Origin: WLMZ01 sp031410915
GTDB taxonomy: Bacteria > Actinomycetota > Acidimicrobiia > Acidimicrobiales > Ilumatobacteraceae
Assembly: GCA_031410915.1 (NCBI GenBank)
Contig: JANNZY010000037.1
Location: forward strand, 68,157-132,156
DNA length: 64,000 nucleotides
Direction: 5' to 3'
Shown: piece by piece, positions 17,465 to 25,525 of the stretch
How the letters are laid out: every line of letters begins with the position of its first letter
How positions within the stretch are numbered: the stretch's first letter is position 1
The notes under the pieces: model-generated
Database searches by the model: none
What the model was told of the DNA's origin: nothing
The model's input: the letters and a program-made list of their open reading frames with translations, nothing else
Translations under genes and position numbers: made by a program

Positions 17465-18052
17465 ATGACCCGCTCGTTCGACACCCGCCCGGTCGCTCCG
17501 GAACTGCTCGACCACCTCGTCGACCTCGCCTCGCGGGCACCGAGCGCGGGCAAGACCCAGGGCTGGCACCTCGTCGTGCTCAGTGGCGACGACACCGCCC
17601 GTTTCTGGGACGTGACTCTGCCGATCGAGCGCCGGTCGACGTTTCACTGGCAGCATCTGCTGACAGCGCCGGTCATCGCCTTGCCGCTGGCTGACCCGCT
17701 GGCGTACACGTTGCGGTATTCCGAACCGGACAAGGCCGCCAGCGGGCTCGGAGCCGGCCCGGATGCCTGGCCGACGCCGTACTGGACGATCGACGCGTCG
17801 ATGTCGCTGATGACGATGCTGCTCGCGGCAGAGGACCACGGCCTCGGTGCACTGTTCTTCGGCGTTTTCCACAACGAGGATCAGCTGCGCTCATCGCTCG
17901 GCATTCCCGCACACCTGCAGTTGCTCGGGGCCGTCGCGCTCGGGTGGCCGCTGGCCGAAGACCGCGAAGACCAGGGGCTGAGTGCCAAGCGGCGACGTCG
18001 CTCGCCGAAGGAGATTGTGCACCATGGCTGCTGGTCGGGCGGTCATCCGTAA
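17465..18052 (+). CDS. Nitroreductase-family flavoprotein
   Basis: Nitroreductase-fold proteins bind FMN and reduce nitro compounds, quinones or F420-linked substrates with NAD(P)H. Segments seen are RRMTRSFDTRPVAPELLDHL, ASRAPSAGKTQGWHLVVL (the FMN-binding SxxNxQPW region is replaced by SAGKTQGWH), DASMSLMTMLLAAEDHGLGA and LGIPAHLQLLGAVALGWP. The coordinates use ATG 17465, giving 195 residues. However, the frame upstream encodes DHVSRPFDSVVRSRR, clearly the missing first helix of the family, and contains no ATG, GTG or TTG; CTG 17414, overlapping the previous stop as CTGA, would give the full protein. It is probably translated with the upstream gene. Confidence 0.75.
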   Translation: MTRSFDTRPVAPELLDHLVDLASRAPSAGKTQGWHLVVLSGDDTARFWDVTLPIERRSTFHWQHLLTAPVIALPLADPLAYTLRYSEPDKAASGLGAGPDAWPTPYWTIDASMSLMTMLLAAEDHGLGALFFGVFHNEDQLRSSLGIPAHLQLLGAVALGWPLAEDREDQGLSAKRRRRSPKEIVHHGCWSGGHP

Positions 18053-18082
18053 CACTGACCGCTGGCGGTCGCGCCCCGTTGC

Positions 18083-18088
18083 TAGCGT
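18083..18088 (+). promoter_or_regulatory. TAGCGT -10-like element before the L,D-transpeptidase gene
   Basis: TAGCGT ends 11 bases before ATG 18100. There is no Shine-Dalgarno sequence between them, so if this is the -10 the leader would be only a few bases. No good -35 was found at the usual distance. Confidence 0.35.
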
Positions 18089-18099
18089 CGGACCAGCCC

Positions 18100-19311
18100 A
18101 TGAATGCCCCCCGACGTCCACCCGCGAAGAAAGCCGCGCCCCGGCGGCCGGCCGCCCCACGCCACGCGCACACCCCTGCACCGCACGCGCTGGCGAAGTG
18201 GATCCCGGCGGCCGCAGCCGTGGCGGTGCTCGGCGTTGTCATCGTGGTCGGTGGCGCAGGCGGCGACGGCAATGGCGACGCCAACGAAGCCGCGCCGCCC
18301 GTCGAGAACTCCGAATTCGTGATCTCCGACCTGACTGCGCCCGACGGTTCCGCCGGCGGCGTCATGACCGAGAGTTCGACTGCGCCGATCGTGAAGACCG
18401 CGTTGAGTCAGTCGTTGGCATTCGGAGCATCAGGAGACGAGGTCAAGGCCGTCCAGGCTCGGCTCACCGCCCTGGGTTTCGCGCCCGGTGTCGACGACGG
18501 CCTCTTCGGGGGGCAGACGCAGCAGGCGGTGTGGGCCTTCGAGAAGCTGGTGATGAACGTGCCCCGTTCACAAGCGACCGGCACGGTCACCAACGACATG
18601 TGGCAGCGCATGCAGGATCCGCTCGTCATCACACCGTTGCGGCCGGGCACCGGCACACATGTCGAGATCTACCTGCCCCAGCAGGTGGCTGCGGTGTTCA
18701 CCGACAACAGGGCCACGCTGGTCATCCACATCTCCAGTGGCGACGGGAAGACCTGGTGCGACACCGTCAAGCTGGACACCAACGCGAAGGGCGAGTTGCT
18801 CGATCCACCGGTCGACAAGGCCGTGTGCGGTGAGTCACGTACGCCGGGCGGAGTCTTCAAGTTCACCCGCAAGGTGGTCGGCAAGCGCAACGGGCCCCTC
18901 GGCGGGATGATGAACCCGATCTACTTCAACTACGGGATCGCGATGCACGGTGCCGACAACGTGCCGCTCGAGCCGGCGTCGCACGGCTGCATCCGGATGC
19001 ACCAGAAGATCTCCGACGTCTTCCAGAGCTTCGTCGACATCGGGGACCTCGTCTACGTCTGGGGCCAGGACGGTCGCCAACCCGAGGACTACAGCGAGGC
19101 CGAGACCGTCGCCCCGTTCAACTACCCCGATCCGAACGCGACCACCACGACGTCCACCACCACCACGACCACGATCCCGGCGACGACCACGACGGTCGAA
19201 CAGACGACGACCACGCCGAAGTCGACGACCACCACGTCGCCGGCGACGACCACGACGCAGACGCCGACGACGCCGCCGACGACGGTGCCAACCGCAACAT
19301 CAGCGCCCTGA
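18100..19311 (+). CDS. L,D-transpeptidase (YkuD) with peptidoglycan-binding domain and Thr-rich tail
   Basis: Makes 3-3 cross-links or attaches proteins in peptidoglycan outside the membrane. The 403-residue product has a basic N-terminus, one membrane anchor (KWIPAAAAVAVLGVVIVV, about residues 29-47), a PG_binding_1 repeat (GASGDEVKAVQARLTALGF, then DGLFGGQTQQAV), and a YkuD catalytic domain with SHGCIRMH near residues 293-300 (catalytic Cys). The last 60 residues are a threonine-dominated low-complexity tail, a common wall-exposed linker style in this lineage. The first helix and the catalytic motif leave little doubt. It converges on the lipoprotein gene with five bases between the stops. 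Confidence 0.92.
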   Translation: MNAPRRPPAKKAAPRRPAAPRHAHTPAPHALAKWIPAAAAVAVLGVVIVVGGAGGDGNGDANEAAPPVENSEFVISDLTAPDGSAGGVMTESSTAPIVKTALSQSLAFGASGDEVKAVQARLTALGFAPGVDDGLFGGQTQQAVWAFEKLVMNVPRSQATGTVTNDMWQRMQDPLVITPLRPGTGTHVEIYLPQQVAAVFTDNRATLVIHISSGDGKTWCDTVKLDTNAKGELLDPPVDKAVCGESRTPGGVFKFTRKVVGKRNGPLGGMMNPIYFNYGIAMHGADNVPLEPASHGCIRMHQKISDVFQSFVDIGDLVYVWGQDGRQPEDYSEAETVAPFNYPDPNATTTTSTTTTTTIPATTTTVEQTTTTPKSTTTTSPATTTTQTPTTPPTTVPTATSAP

Positions 19312-19316
19312 AGCCC

Positions 19317-19880
19317 TCAGCCCTGCTGGCCGCACTCGCCGTTGAGCCAGGTCGAAACGTTGCCCGAGGCCTGCGCGAACTCGGTGTTGCTGAAGAGCGC
19401 CTGGATCTCGGGGTCGGCGAAGAGCGTGGCCGGGTCGGCGCCGCCCTTGAGCTTCTCGGCGATCAGCGCGTATCCGGCAGCGAGCACGTCGAGGTCGTCC
19501 TTGAGGTCGTCGGGCACTTGGTCGGCGAGGTCGTCGAAGCCGTTCTCCAAGGTGTCCAGGCTGGCCTGATCGCCTGAGAGCGCGCCGCTGATCGCTTGCA
19601 GGTAGGCGAGGCAGTTCGGCGCGACGCCGGGAGCACTGCCGCCGCCGGGAATGGTGATGTCGCCGACGTCAGGCAGCGTGGCGCCGCCCGGAACGGTGAT
19701 GTCGCCGGGCAGCGTGTCGGAGTCGGGCAGCGTGTCGCCGCCGGGCAGGGTGATGTCGGGGATGCTGACGTCGATCGAGTCATCCGCCGAAGCATTGTCG
19801 ATCACCTTCTTCTCGCTGCTACAGGCACCGAGCCCGACGAGCACGACTGCGACGACGGCTGTGACCCTGCGCGTGATCAT
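19317..19880 (-). CDS. Putative secreted lipoprotein
   Basis: A 187-residue protein of unknown function. It has a lipoprotein signal peptide (basic start, hydrophobic VTAVVAVVLVGLG, lipobox LGAC with Cys near residue 20), so it should be lipidated and processed by LspA. The next 60 residues are low-complexity DxxLPGxxTLP/IPGG repeats that read as a wall-spanning spacer. The C-terminal 100 residues form a small helical domain with three Cys (NCLAYLQAISGALSGDQASL and a final WLNGECGQQG). Its ATG overlaps the stop of the upstream YyaL-type gene (ATGA), so both come from one transcript. No family was recognised. Confidence 0.75.
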   Translation of the reverse strand: MITRRVTAVVAVVLVGLGACSSEKKVIDNASADDSIDVSIPDITLPGGDTLPDSDTLPGDITVPGGATLPDVGDITIPGGGSAPGVAPNCLAYLQAISGALSGDQASLDTLENGFDDLADQVPDDLKDDLDVLAAGYALIAEKLKGGADPATLFADPEIQALFSNTEFAQASGNVSTWLNGECGQQG

Positions 19881-21856
19881 GCGAGCAAGGATTGCAGATC
19901 GTCGGTGCTGGAGACGGGCAATCGACACGAGAAGCCCTCGCAGACGTACGCGAGTCCGTCGAGCCGATCGAACCAGAGTGGTGAGTCGTAGCGCTCGCCC
20001 CACGCCAGCACCGAGTTCGGCATCCAGCAACTGCGAACGACCGCAAGGAGATCGGGCCGATCGCCCGTGATCACGATCTCGTGGCCGGCGCTGCTGCGCA
20101 TGTCGACGGCTGCCAAGGCGTTGCCGAACGCGGTCGGTGCCTGGGGCAGGACGCGACCGATCAGCCGCAGAGTGCTGTCGGCGTGTTGGGAGAAGCGGTG
20201 CTCTCCCGTCAGTGCTGCGAGGCGATGCAGCGCGACGGCGGCAACCGAGTTGGCCGATGGTGTCGCGCCGTCCATCAGCTCCTTCTGACGCACGATCATC
20301 GCCTCGGCTTCGTCGGCCGTGGTGAACAACCCGCCGGCTTCGGGGTCCCAGAAGTGGTCCAGCATCGTGTCGGCGGTCTCCGTTGCTGCCCGGACCCAGC
20401 GGGCCTCGCCGGTGGCTTCGGCGAGACGTGTGAACGCGTCGACGAGGTTGGAGTGGTCCGCCGCAAGTGCGGCATGTCGGGCCGGGGGAGCGCCCCCGCT
20501 CTGCCACGATCGGTGCCAGCGACCGTCGTCGCGTCGCAGCTCGCGGAGCAGGAACTCGCCGTTACGCACGGCCGCAGCAAGCCAATCGGGCCGGTCCATC
20601 ACCGCTGCGGCCTCGGCCAACGAGGCCAGGAACAGCGCGTTCCATTCGGTCAGGATCTTGTCGTCCAGCCCGGGACGTCGGCGCTCGGCACGGGCGTCGT
20701 ACAGCAGGCGGCGGGCGCGCTCGATGTGCTCGGGCCGTGCCAACTCACCGCGATGGTGGGCGCGAGCGAGGATGTTGCGACCCTCGAAGTTGCCGTCCGA
20801 AGTCACCTCCCACCATTCGCACGCCTGCATGCCGAGGTCCTCGCCGAGCACGTCGATGATGTCGGCACGGGTCCAGGTGTGGAACAGACCCTCGTGGCTG
20901 TGGCCGTGCTCGTCGGGTGAGTCGGCGTCCTCCGCCGAGTACCACCCACCGGACGGGTTGGTCATCTCGCGCAACACGTACTCGATGGTCTCGGTGAGGA
21001 CCTGACGCCAGCGGTCGTGGCCGAACACGAGCCACGCGTGCACATAGACGCGCACGAGCAGCGCCTGGTCGTAGAGCATCTTCTCGAAGTGCGGCACGAG
21101 CCATTCGCGATCGGTGCTGTAGCGGGCGAAGCCGCCGCCGAGGTGGTCGTACACGCCACCGCTCGCCATTGCATCGAGAGTCGTGGTCACGACCGTCTCC
21201 GCGGATTCGCTCGGCGAGCGGAGGTGAGCGCGCAGGACCAGCTCGAGGTTCAGCGTCGACGGGAACTTCGGTGCCGAGCCGAACCCACCCCACTCGCTGT
21301 CGAAGCTCTGGCCCAACTGCGCGAGCGCAGCGTTGATCGCCTCCACGCCCGGCACGTCGTCAGCCGGCGCGACCGTGGCGCTGCGACCGAGCGCGTCCAT
21401 CAACGCGTCCACGTTCTGGGCGACGTCGCCCGGCTTGTTGCGCCACACGTCGTCGATCGCCGCCATCAGCTGCAACATCGACGGCTTCGGGAAGTAGGTA
21501 CCGCCGTAGAACGGCTTGCCGTGTGGGGTGAGGAACACGGTCATCGGCCAGCCGCCGCGCCCGGTCAGGGCCTGCACCGCGTCCATGTAGATCGCGTCCA
21601 CGTCGGGTCGTTCCTCGCGGTCGACCTTCACGTTGGCGAACAACCGGTTCATCTCCGCGGCGACCTCGTCGTCCTCGAAGCACTCGTGGGCCATCACGTG
21701 GCACCAGTGGCACGCCGAGTACCCGACGCTCAACAGGATCGGCACCTTGCGCTCCTTGGCCGCTGCGAACGCCTCCGGCCCCCACGCGTACCAGTGCACC
21801 GGGTTGTCCCGGTGCTGGCGCAGATACGGCGATGTCTCCCGCCCAAGTCGATTCAT
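19877..21856 (-). CDS. YyaL-type thioredoxin-fold/glycosidase-like protein (DUF255)
   Basis: Product of 659 residues with an N-terminal thioredoxin-like domain (SPYLRQHRDNPVHWYAWG, CHWC at residues 49-52, KVDREERPDVD, GGWPMTVFLTPHGKPFYGGT). A long alpha/alpha-barrel region resembling six-hairpin glycosidases follows (GGVYDHLGGGFARYSTDREW, HFEKMLYDQALL, YSAEDADSPDEHG, LTEWNALFLASLAEA, DGATPSANSVAA). This two-domain family (YyaL/spermatogenesis-associated protein 20) is widespread; its biochemical role is not settled. ATG 21856 gives the usual family start MNRLGRETSPYL; another in-frame start exists at 21898. The lipoprotein gene downstream is coupled by an ATGA overlap. Confidence 0.88.
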   Translation of the reverse strand: MNRLGRETSPYLRQHRDNPVHWYAWGPEAFAAAKERKVPILLSVGYSACHWCHVMAHECFEDDEVAAEMNRLFANVKVDREERPDVDAIYMDAVQALTGRGGWPMTVFLTPHGKPFYGGTYFPKPSMLQLMAAIDDVWRNKPGDVAQNVDALMDALGRSATVAPADDVPGVEAINAALAQLGQSFDSEWGGFGSAPKFPSTLNLELVLRAHLRSPSESAETVVTTTLDAMASGGVYDHLGGGFARYSTDREWLVPHFEKMLYDQALLVRVYVHAWLVFGHDRWRQVLTETIEYVLREMTNPSGGWYSAEDADSPDEHGHSHEGLFHTWTRADIIDVLGEDLGMQACEWWEVTSDGNFEGRNILARAHHRGELARPEHIERARRLLYDARAERRRPGLDDKILTEWNALFLASLAEAAAVMDRPDWLAAAVRNGEFLLRELRRDDGRWHRSWQSGGAPPARHAALAADHSNLVDAFTRLAEATGEARWVRAATETADTMLDHFWDPEAGGLFTTADEAEAMIVRQKELMDGATPSANSVAAVALHRLAALTGEHRFSQHADSTLRLIGRVLPQAPTAFGNALAAVDMRSSAGHEIVITGDRPDLLAVVRSCWMPNSVLAWGERYDSPLWFDRLDGLAYVCEGFSCRLPVSSTDDLQSLLA

Positions 21857-21988
21857 TTCGGCCACGCCCGAACCGTATCGCCGAGTGCCGAGTGACATCT
21901 CGACGACCGACCTGGGATGAGATCATCCTGACTCAGACGACTCGTTGCGCGGCACCGAGTTCCGCCACATCACGGGAGCGGTCGCTCG

Positions 21989-22363
21989 ATGACTCCGCTC
22001 GACTCGGCACGCGGCCATCTCTCCAAGGCGGAGGAATTCCTCGCCGAGGCCATGTCCGCCTTGGAAGGTGGCCATCCGAGCGTCGCCGTGACGAACGCCG
22101 TGATCGCCGCAATCAACTCGAAGGATGCGATCTGCCTCGCCTTGGTCGGCAAGACGTCGAAGTTGGATGACCATCGTCAGGCGGTACCCGAACTTCGCAA
22201 GGCGGGCAGGATCGGTGCGGACCTGGCGACAACGCTCGACCGCCTCCTGAAACCCAAGACGAGAGCCCAGTACCCGGCCGCACCCATTGCCCAGAAGGAC
22301 GCCGTCGTTGCCGTCCGCCAGGCAGGGCAACTGGTCGCCGGCGCACGAGCCCTGCTGTCGTGA
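21989..22363 (+). CDS. HEPN-domain-like small protein
   Basis: A 124-residue all-helical protein. The pattern SVAVTNAVIAAINSKDAICL, then DDHRQAVPELRKAG, and LDRLLKPKTRAQYPAAPI, is that of short actinobacterial HEPN proteins, a family that includes RNase toxins and helper subunits of nucleotidyltransferases. The classical RNase RxxxxH motif is not evident, so it may be a non-catalytic or antitoxin-type member. GGGAG lies ten bases before ATG 21989. A very short frame ends at the start codon (ATGA), beginning at TTG 21945 and encoding a 15-residue peptide, but no MNT nucleotidyltransferase or other partner gene is present. Function is unknown. Confidence 0.62.
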   Translation: MTPLDSARGHLSKAEEFLAEAMSALEGGHPSVAVTNAVIAAINSKDAICLALVGKTSKLDDHRQAVPELRKAGRIGADLATTLDRLLKPKTRAQYPAAPIAQKDAVVAVRQAGQLVAGARALLS

Positions 22364-22442
22364 ATCGATCTCCGTCCTCGGCGGATCGGCACGAGGGTCC
22401 TTCGTCGCCAATTAGCGTGGCGGTCGGACACGGAGGGGCATC

Positions 22443-23900
22443 ATGACCGAGACGGTTGAGGCACGGGCGAACATTGGGGTCGTGGGGTTGGCGGTGATGG
22501 GGTCCAACCTGGCGCGCAACCTGGCCAGCCGGGAGGGCAACGTCGTCGCCGTGTACAACCGCTCGCCGGAGCGGACCGACGTGCTGCTGGCCGAGCATCC
22601 CGAGGCCGGGTTCGTCGCTTCGATGTCGATCGCCGACTTTGCGGCGAGCCTTCAGCGGCCACGCATGGCCATCATCATGGTGCAAGCGGGGCGGGGGACC
22701 GATGCCGTGATCGACCAGTTGTCCGACGCGTTCGAGCCGGGCGACATCATCGTCGATGGCGGCAACGCGTTGTTCACCGACACGATCCGCCGCCAGCACG
22801 CGGCGCATGCCCGCGGGTTGGAGTTCGTCGGGACGGGCATCTCCGGCGGGGAAGAGGGCGCGCTCCACGGCCCGTCGATCATGCCTGGTGGTTCGGCGCA
22901 GGCGTACGAGACGCTCGGCCCGATCCTGGCGTCGATCGCAGCCATCGCCGAGGGCGAGCCGTGCGTGACCCACGTCGGCACCGATGGTGCCGGCCACTTC
23001 GTCAAGATGATCCACAACGGCATCGAGTACGCCGACATGCAACTGATCGCCGAGGCGTACGACCTGTTGCGTCGTGTCCGCGGCCTCGAACCACCGCAGA
23101 TCGCCGAGGTCTTCGAGGACTGGAACCGCGGCCCGCTCGAGTCGTACCTGATCGAGATCACCGCCGAAGTGCTGCGCCAAGTCGATGCAATCACCGGACG
23201 CCCGCTCGTCGACGTGATCCTCGACTCGGCCGGGTCGAAGGGCACGGGTGTGTGGACGGTGCAGAACGCCCTCGGCCTCGGTGTGCCCGTCGGGGGCATC
23301 GCCGAAGCGGTCTTCGCCCGCGCCGTGTCCAGCAAGGCCGATCAACGCGCCGCCGTGCGGGCCACCATCACCAGCCGGCCCACGATCGTCGCGGCGACCG
23401 ACGGTTTCGACGACGACGTTCGCGCCGCTCTGTACGCGTCGAAGGTGGTCGCCTACGCGCAGGGCTTCGACGCGATCATCGCCGGTGCGAAGGAGTACGA
23501 CTGGAGCATTGACAACGGTGCGGTCGCCAAGATCTGGCGAGGCGGTTGCATCATCCGCGCCCAGTTCCTGAACCGCATCGTCGACGCCTACCGCGACAAC
23601 CCTGCACTCGCTTCGCTCCTGCAGGACCCGTACTTCGCCAAGGCCGTGGCCGACGGCGAGGCCGCGTGGCGACGCATCGTGTCGACCGCCGTGCAATCGG
23701 GCATCCCCGTGCCTGGCTTCGGCTCAGCGCTCAGCTACTACGACTCACTGGCGTCGGAACGTCTCCCCGCCGCGCTCGTGCAAGGCCAGCGCGACTTCTT
23801 CGGCGCGCACACCTACCAGCGCATCGACCGCCCCGGCACCTTCCACACCCTCTGGTCCGGCGACCACACCGAAATCGAAACCGAAGCCAGCTCCCACTGA
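22443..23900 (+). CDS. gnd: 6-phosphogluconate dehydrogenase, decarboxylating
   Basis: Oxidative pentose phosphate enzyme: 6-phosphogluconate + NADP+ to ribulose-5-phosphate + CO2 + NADPH. The 485-residue protein has the Rossmann loop GVVGLAVMGSNLARNLA, VYNRSPERT, VDGGNALFTDT, the substrate-site GTGISGGEEGALHGPSIMPG, and the catalytic Lys/Asn region GAGHFVKMIHNGIEYADMQ. The C-terminal helical domain contains DSAGSKGTGVWT and ends near FFGAHTYQRID. Length fits the long dimeric type rather than the short (about 300) one. GGAGG lies just before ATG 22443, and a TAGCGT hexamer at 22413-22418 may be the -10. NADPH made here would serve mycothiol, fatty-acid and F420 reductions encoded nearby. Confidence 0.95.
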   Translation: MTETVEARANIGVVGLAVMGSNLARNLASREGNVVAVYNRSPERTDVLLAEHPEAGFVASMSIADFAASLQRPRMAIIMVQAGRGTDAVIDQLSDAFEPGDIIVDGGNALFTDTIRRQHAAHARGLEFVGTGISGGEEGALHGPSIMPGGSAQAYETLGPILASIAAIAEGEPCVTHVGTDGAGHFVKMIHNGIEYADMQLIAEAYDLLRRVRGLEPPQIAEVFEDWNRGPLESYLIEITAEVLRQVDAITGRPLVDVILDSAGSKGTGVWTVQNALGLGVPVGGIAEAVFARAVSSKADQRAAVRATITSRPTIVAATDGFDDDVRAALYASKVVAYAQGFDAIIAGAKEYDWSIDNGAVAKIWRGGCIIRAQFLNRIVDAYRDNPALASLLQDPYFAKAVADGEAAWRRIVSTAVQSGIPVPGFGSALSYYDSLASERLPAALVQGQRDFFGAHTYQRIDRPGTFHTLWSGDHTEIETEASSH

Positions 23901-23910
23901 AGCGCCCGAG

Positions 23911-24678
23911 CTACACGGCGACGGCGTGGAAGCCTCCGTCGACGTGGATGATCTCGCCGGTGGTGAGCGGGAACCAGTCACTCAGCAATGCGACGACGGC
24001 TTTGGCGACGGCGGTGGAGTCGTAGACGTCCCAGCCCAGGGGCGCGCGTTCGCTCCAGACGTCCTCGAACTTGGCGAAGCCGGGGATGCTCTTCGCCGCC
24101 ATCGTCTTGACCGGGCCGGCGGCGACGAGGTTAAAGCGGATCTGGTGCTTGCCGAGCTCCTTGGCCAGGTAGCGGTTGATCGATTCCAGCGCCGACTTGG
24201 CCACGCCCATCCAGTTGTACGCCGGCCAGGCAACGGTGTTGTCGAAGTCCAGCCCGACGAAGGAGCCGCCGCCCGTCATCAGCGGCACGAACGTGTCGGC
24301 CAGCGTCTTGTACGAGTACGAGCTGATGTTGATGGCCGTACCGACGTCCTCCCATGTCACGTTCATGAAGTCGTCGCCGAGGCAGTTCTGCGGCGCGAAG
24401 CCGATCGAGTGCAGCACACCGTCGACGCGGCCCCACTGCTCACTGACCTGGGCCCGCACCGTCTCGACGTGCTCGGGCACGGTGACGTCCAGCTCGAGGA
24501 CCGTCACGGGGCCATCGAGCTTGCGCGCCGTGCGCTCGGTGAGGCTCAGCGCTCGGCCCGCGCCGGTGAGGATGATCTGCGCGCCCTCGGCCTGGGCCAG
24601 CTTGGCCACCCCGAACGCGAGCGACGCATCCGTGAGGACGCCGGTGATCACGATGTTCTTCCCGGACAGCAGACCCAT
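23911..24678 (-). CDS. fabI: Enoyl-[acyl-carrier-protein] reductase, InhA/FabI type
   Basis: Catalyses the last, NADH-dependent reduction of fatty-acid elongation (FAS II). The 255-residue SDR protein shows GKNIVITGVLTDASLAFGVA, LHSIGFAPQNCLG, the catalytic Tyr154-x6-Lys161 in YNWMGVAKSALESINRYLAK, and LVAAGPVKTMAAKSIPGF. The Tyr-x6-Lys spacing and AYNWM context are those of FabI, with closest resemblance to mycobacterial InhA. ATG 24678 is used; a longer in-frame start at 24723 would add 15 unconserved residues across the probable promoter. A TAGTGT -10-like hexamer lies seven bases before the ATG on this strand. Confidence 0.94.
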   Translation of the reverse strand: MGLLSGKNIVITGVLTDASLAFGVAKLAQAEGAQIILTGAGRALSLTERTARKLDGPVTVLELDVTVPEHVETVRAQVSEQWGRVDGVLHSIGFAPQNCLGDDFMNVTWEDVGTAINISSYSYKTLADTFVPLMTGGGSFVGLDFDNTVAWPAYNWMGVAKSALESINRYLAKELGKHQIRFNLVAAGPVKTMAAKSIPGFAKFEDVWSERAPLGWDVYDSTAVAKAVVALLSDWFPLTTGEIIHVDGGFHAVAV

Positions 24679-24685
24679 GACGGCG

Positions 24686-24691
24686 ACACTA
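24686..24691 (-). promoter_or_regulatory. TAGTGT -10-like element, 7 bases before fabI ATG
   Basis: Read on the minus strand, TAGTGT is followed by CGCCGTC and then the fabI ATG, with no ribosome site. Transcription starting about seven bases after the hexamer would begin at the start codon. The -35 region reads CCCGAC, a weak match. Confidence 0.4.
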
Positions 24692-24754
24692 GCGTCGCCG
24701 CTACAGCCGTCGGGGACCAGCACGCGCCATCTGGTGTGGCATGCTCAGCAACCT

Positions 24755-25525
24755 ATGCGTATCGGAATCTTGGGTGGCACCGGTCCTGCGGGGAGCGCGC
24801 TCGCGGCTCGTCTCGCCTCGGTGGGGTACACGTGTGTCATCGGCTCGCGGTCGAAGTACCGCTCGATGGAGGTCCGCGACGGGCTGCTGGCCAAGTGGGG
24901 TGACCTGGCCGATCGGCTGGAGTGCGCCGACAACCCCGGCGCGGCTTCGTGCGACATCGTCGTGATCGCCACGCCGTGGGACTCGGCGGCCACCACCGCG
25001 CAGGAGTTCGAGGATCTCCTCGCAGGCAAGGTCGTCATCAGCATGGCCAACGCGCTTGTGCGCGTCGGCAAGGAGTTCCAGCCGCTCGTGCCGCCGCGCG
25101 GCAGTGTGGCCGCGCACGTGCAGGCTGCCGTGCCGAAGTGCCGCGTCGTCGCCGCGTTCCACCACTTGCCGGCGAGTGAGCTCGGCCATCTGGAGTCGCC
25201 GATCGACTCCGACGTCTTGATCTGCAGCGACGACATCGAGGCGACCAAGATCGTGGCCGAGATCGTCAGCAAGATCCCGGGCTGTCGCCCGCTCGACGCC
25301 GGTGAGCTGTCCAACGCCACGGCCATCGAGGCGTTCACCGCGGTCCTGCTCCAGCTCAACATCCGGTACAAGACCCGCGTCGCGCCCAAGCTCACGGGAA
25401 TTCGCAACGACCCGCGCGATGTTCAGAAGCCGGCGCCGGCACCGAAGGTCCCCCCGACGGTCGCGGCGGTGGAAAGGACCGCAGACGCGACCCCGGAAGC
25501 GACGCCAGAAGGACCAGCCTCTTGA
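24755..25525 (+). CDS. npdG: NADPH:F420 oxidoreductase-like protein (NpdG family)
   Basis: NpdG/Fno enzymes move hydride between coenzyme F420 and NADP(H). The 256-residue product opens with the Rossmann motif MRIGILGGTGPAGSALAARL, has the NADP-phosphate-binding IGSRSKYRS, then VVIATPWDSAATTAQEF and an F420-side segment AFHHLPASELGHLE. About 40 C-terminal residues are a proline/alanine-rich extension absent from typical members, which are near 215 residues. F420-dependent metabolism is common in Acidimicrobiia, and a luciferase-like flavin/F420 family enzyme is encoded at 50517. The stop overlaps the TTG start of mshC. Confidence 0.86.
   Translation: MRIGILGGTGPAGSALAARLASVGYTCVIGSRSKYRSMEVRDGLLAKWGDLADRLECADNPGAASCDIVVIATPWDSAATTAQEFEDLLAGKVVISMANALVRVGKEFQPLVPPRGSVAAHVQAAVPKCRVVAAFHHLPASELGHLESPIDSDVLICSDDIEATKIVAEIVSKIPGCRPLDAGELSNATAIEAFTAVLLQLNIRYKTRVAPKLTGIRNDPRDVQKPAPAPKVPPTVAAVERTADATPEATPEGPAS

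Noticed and set aside
19132..19305. ACG/ACC-rich stretch resembling a tandem repeat
   Set aside because: It encodes the threonine-rich tail of the L,D-transpeptidase; irregular units, not a repeat array or CRISPR.
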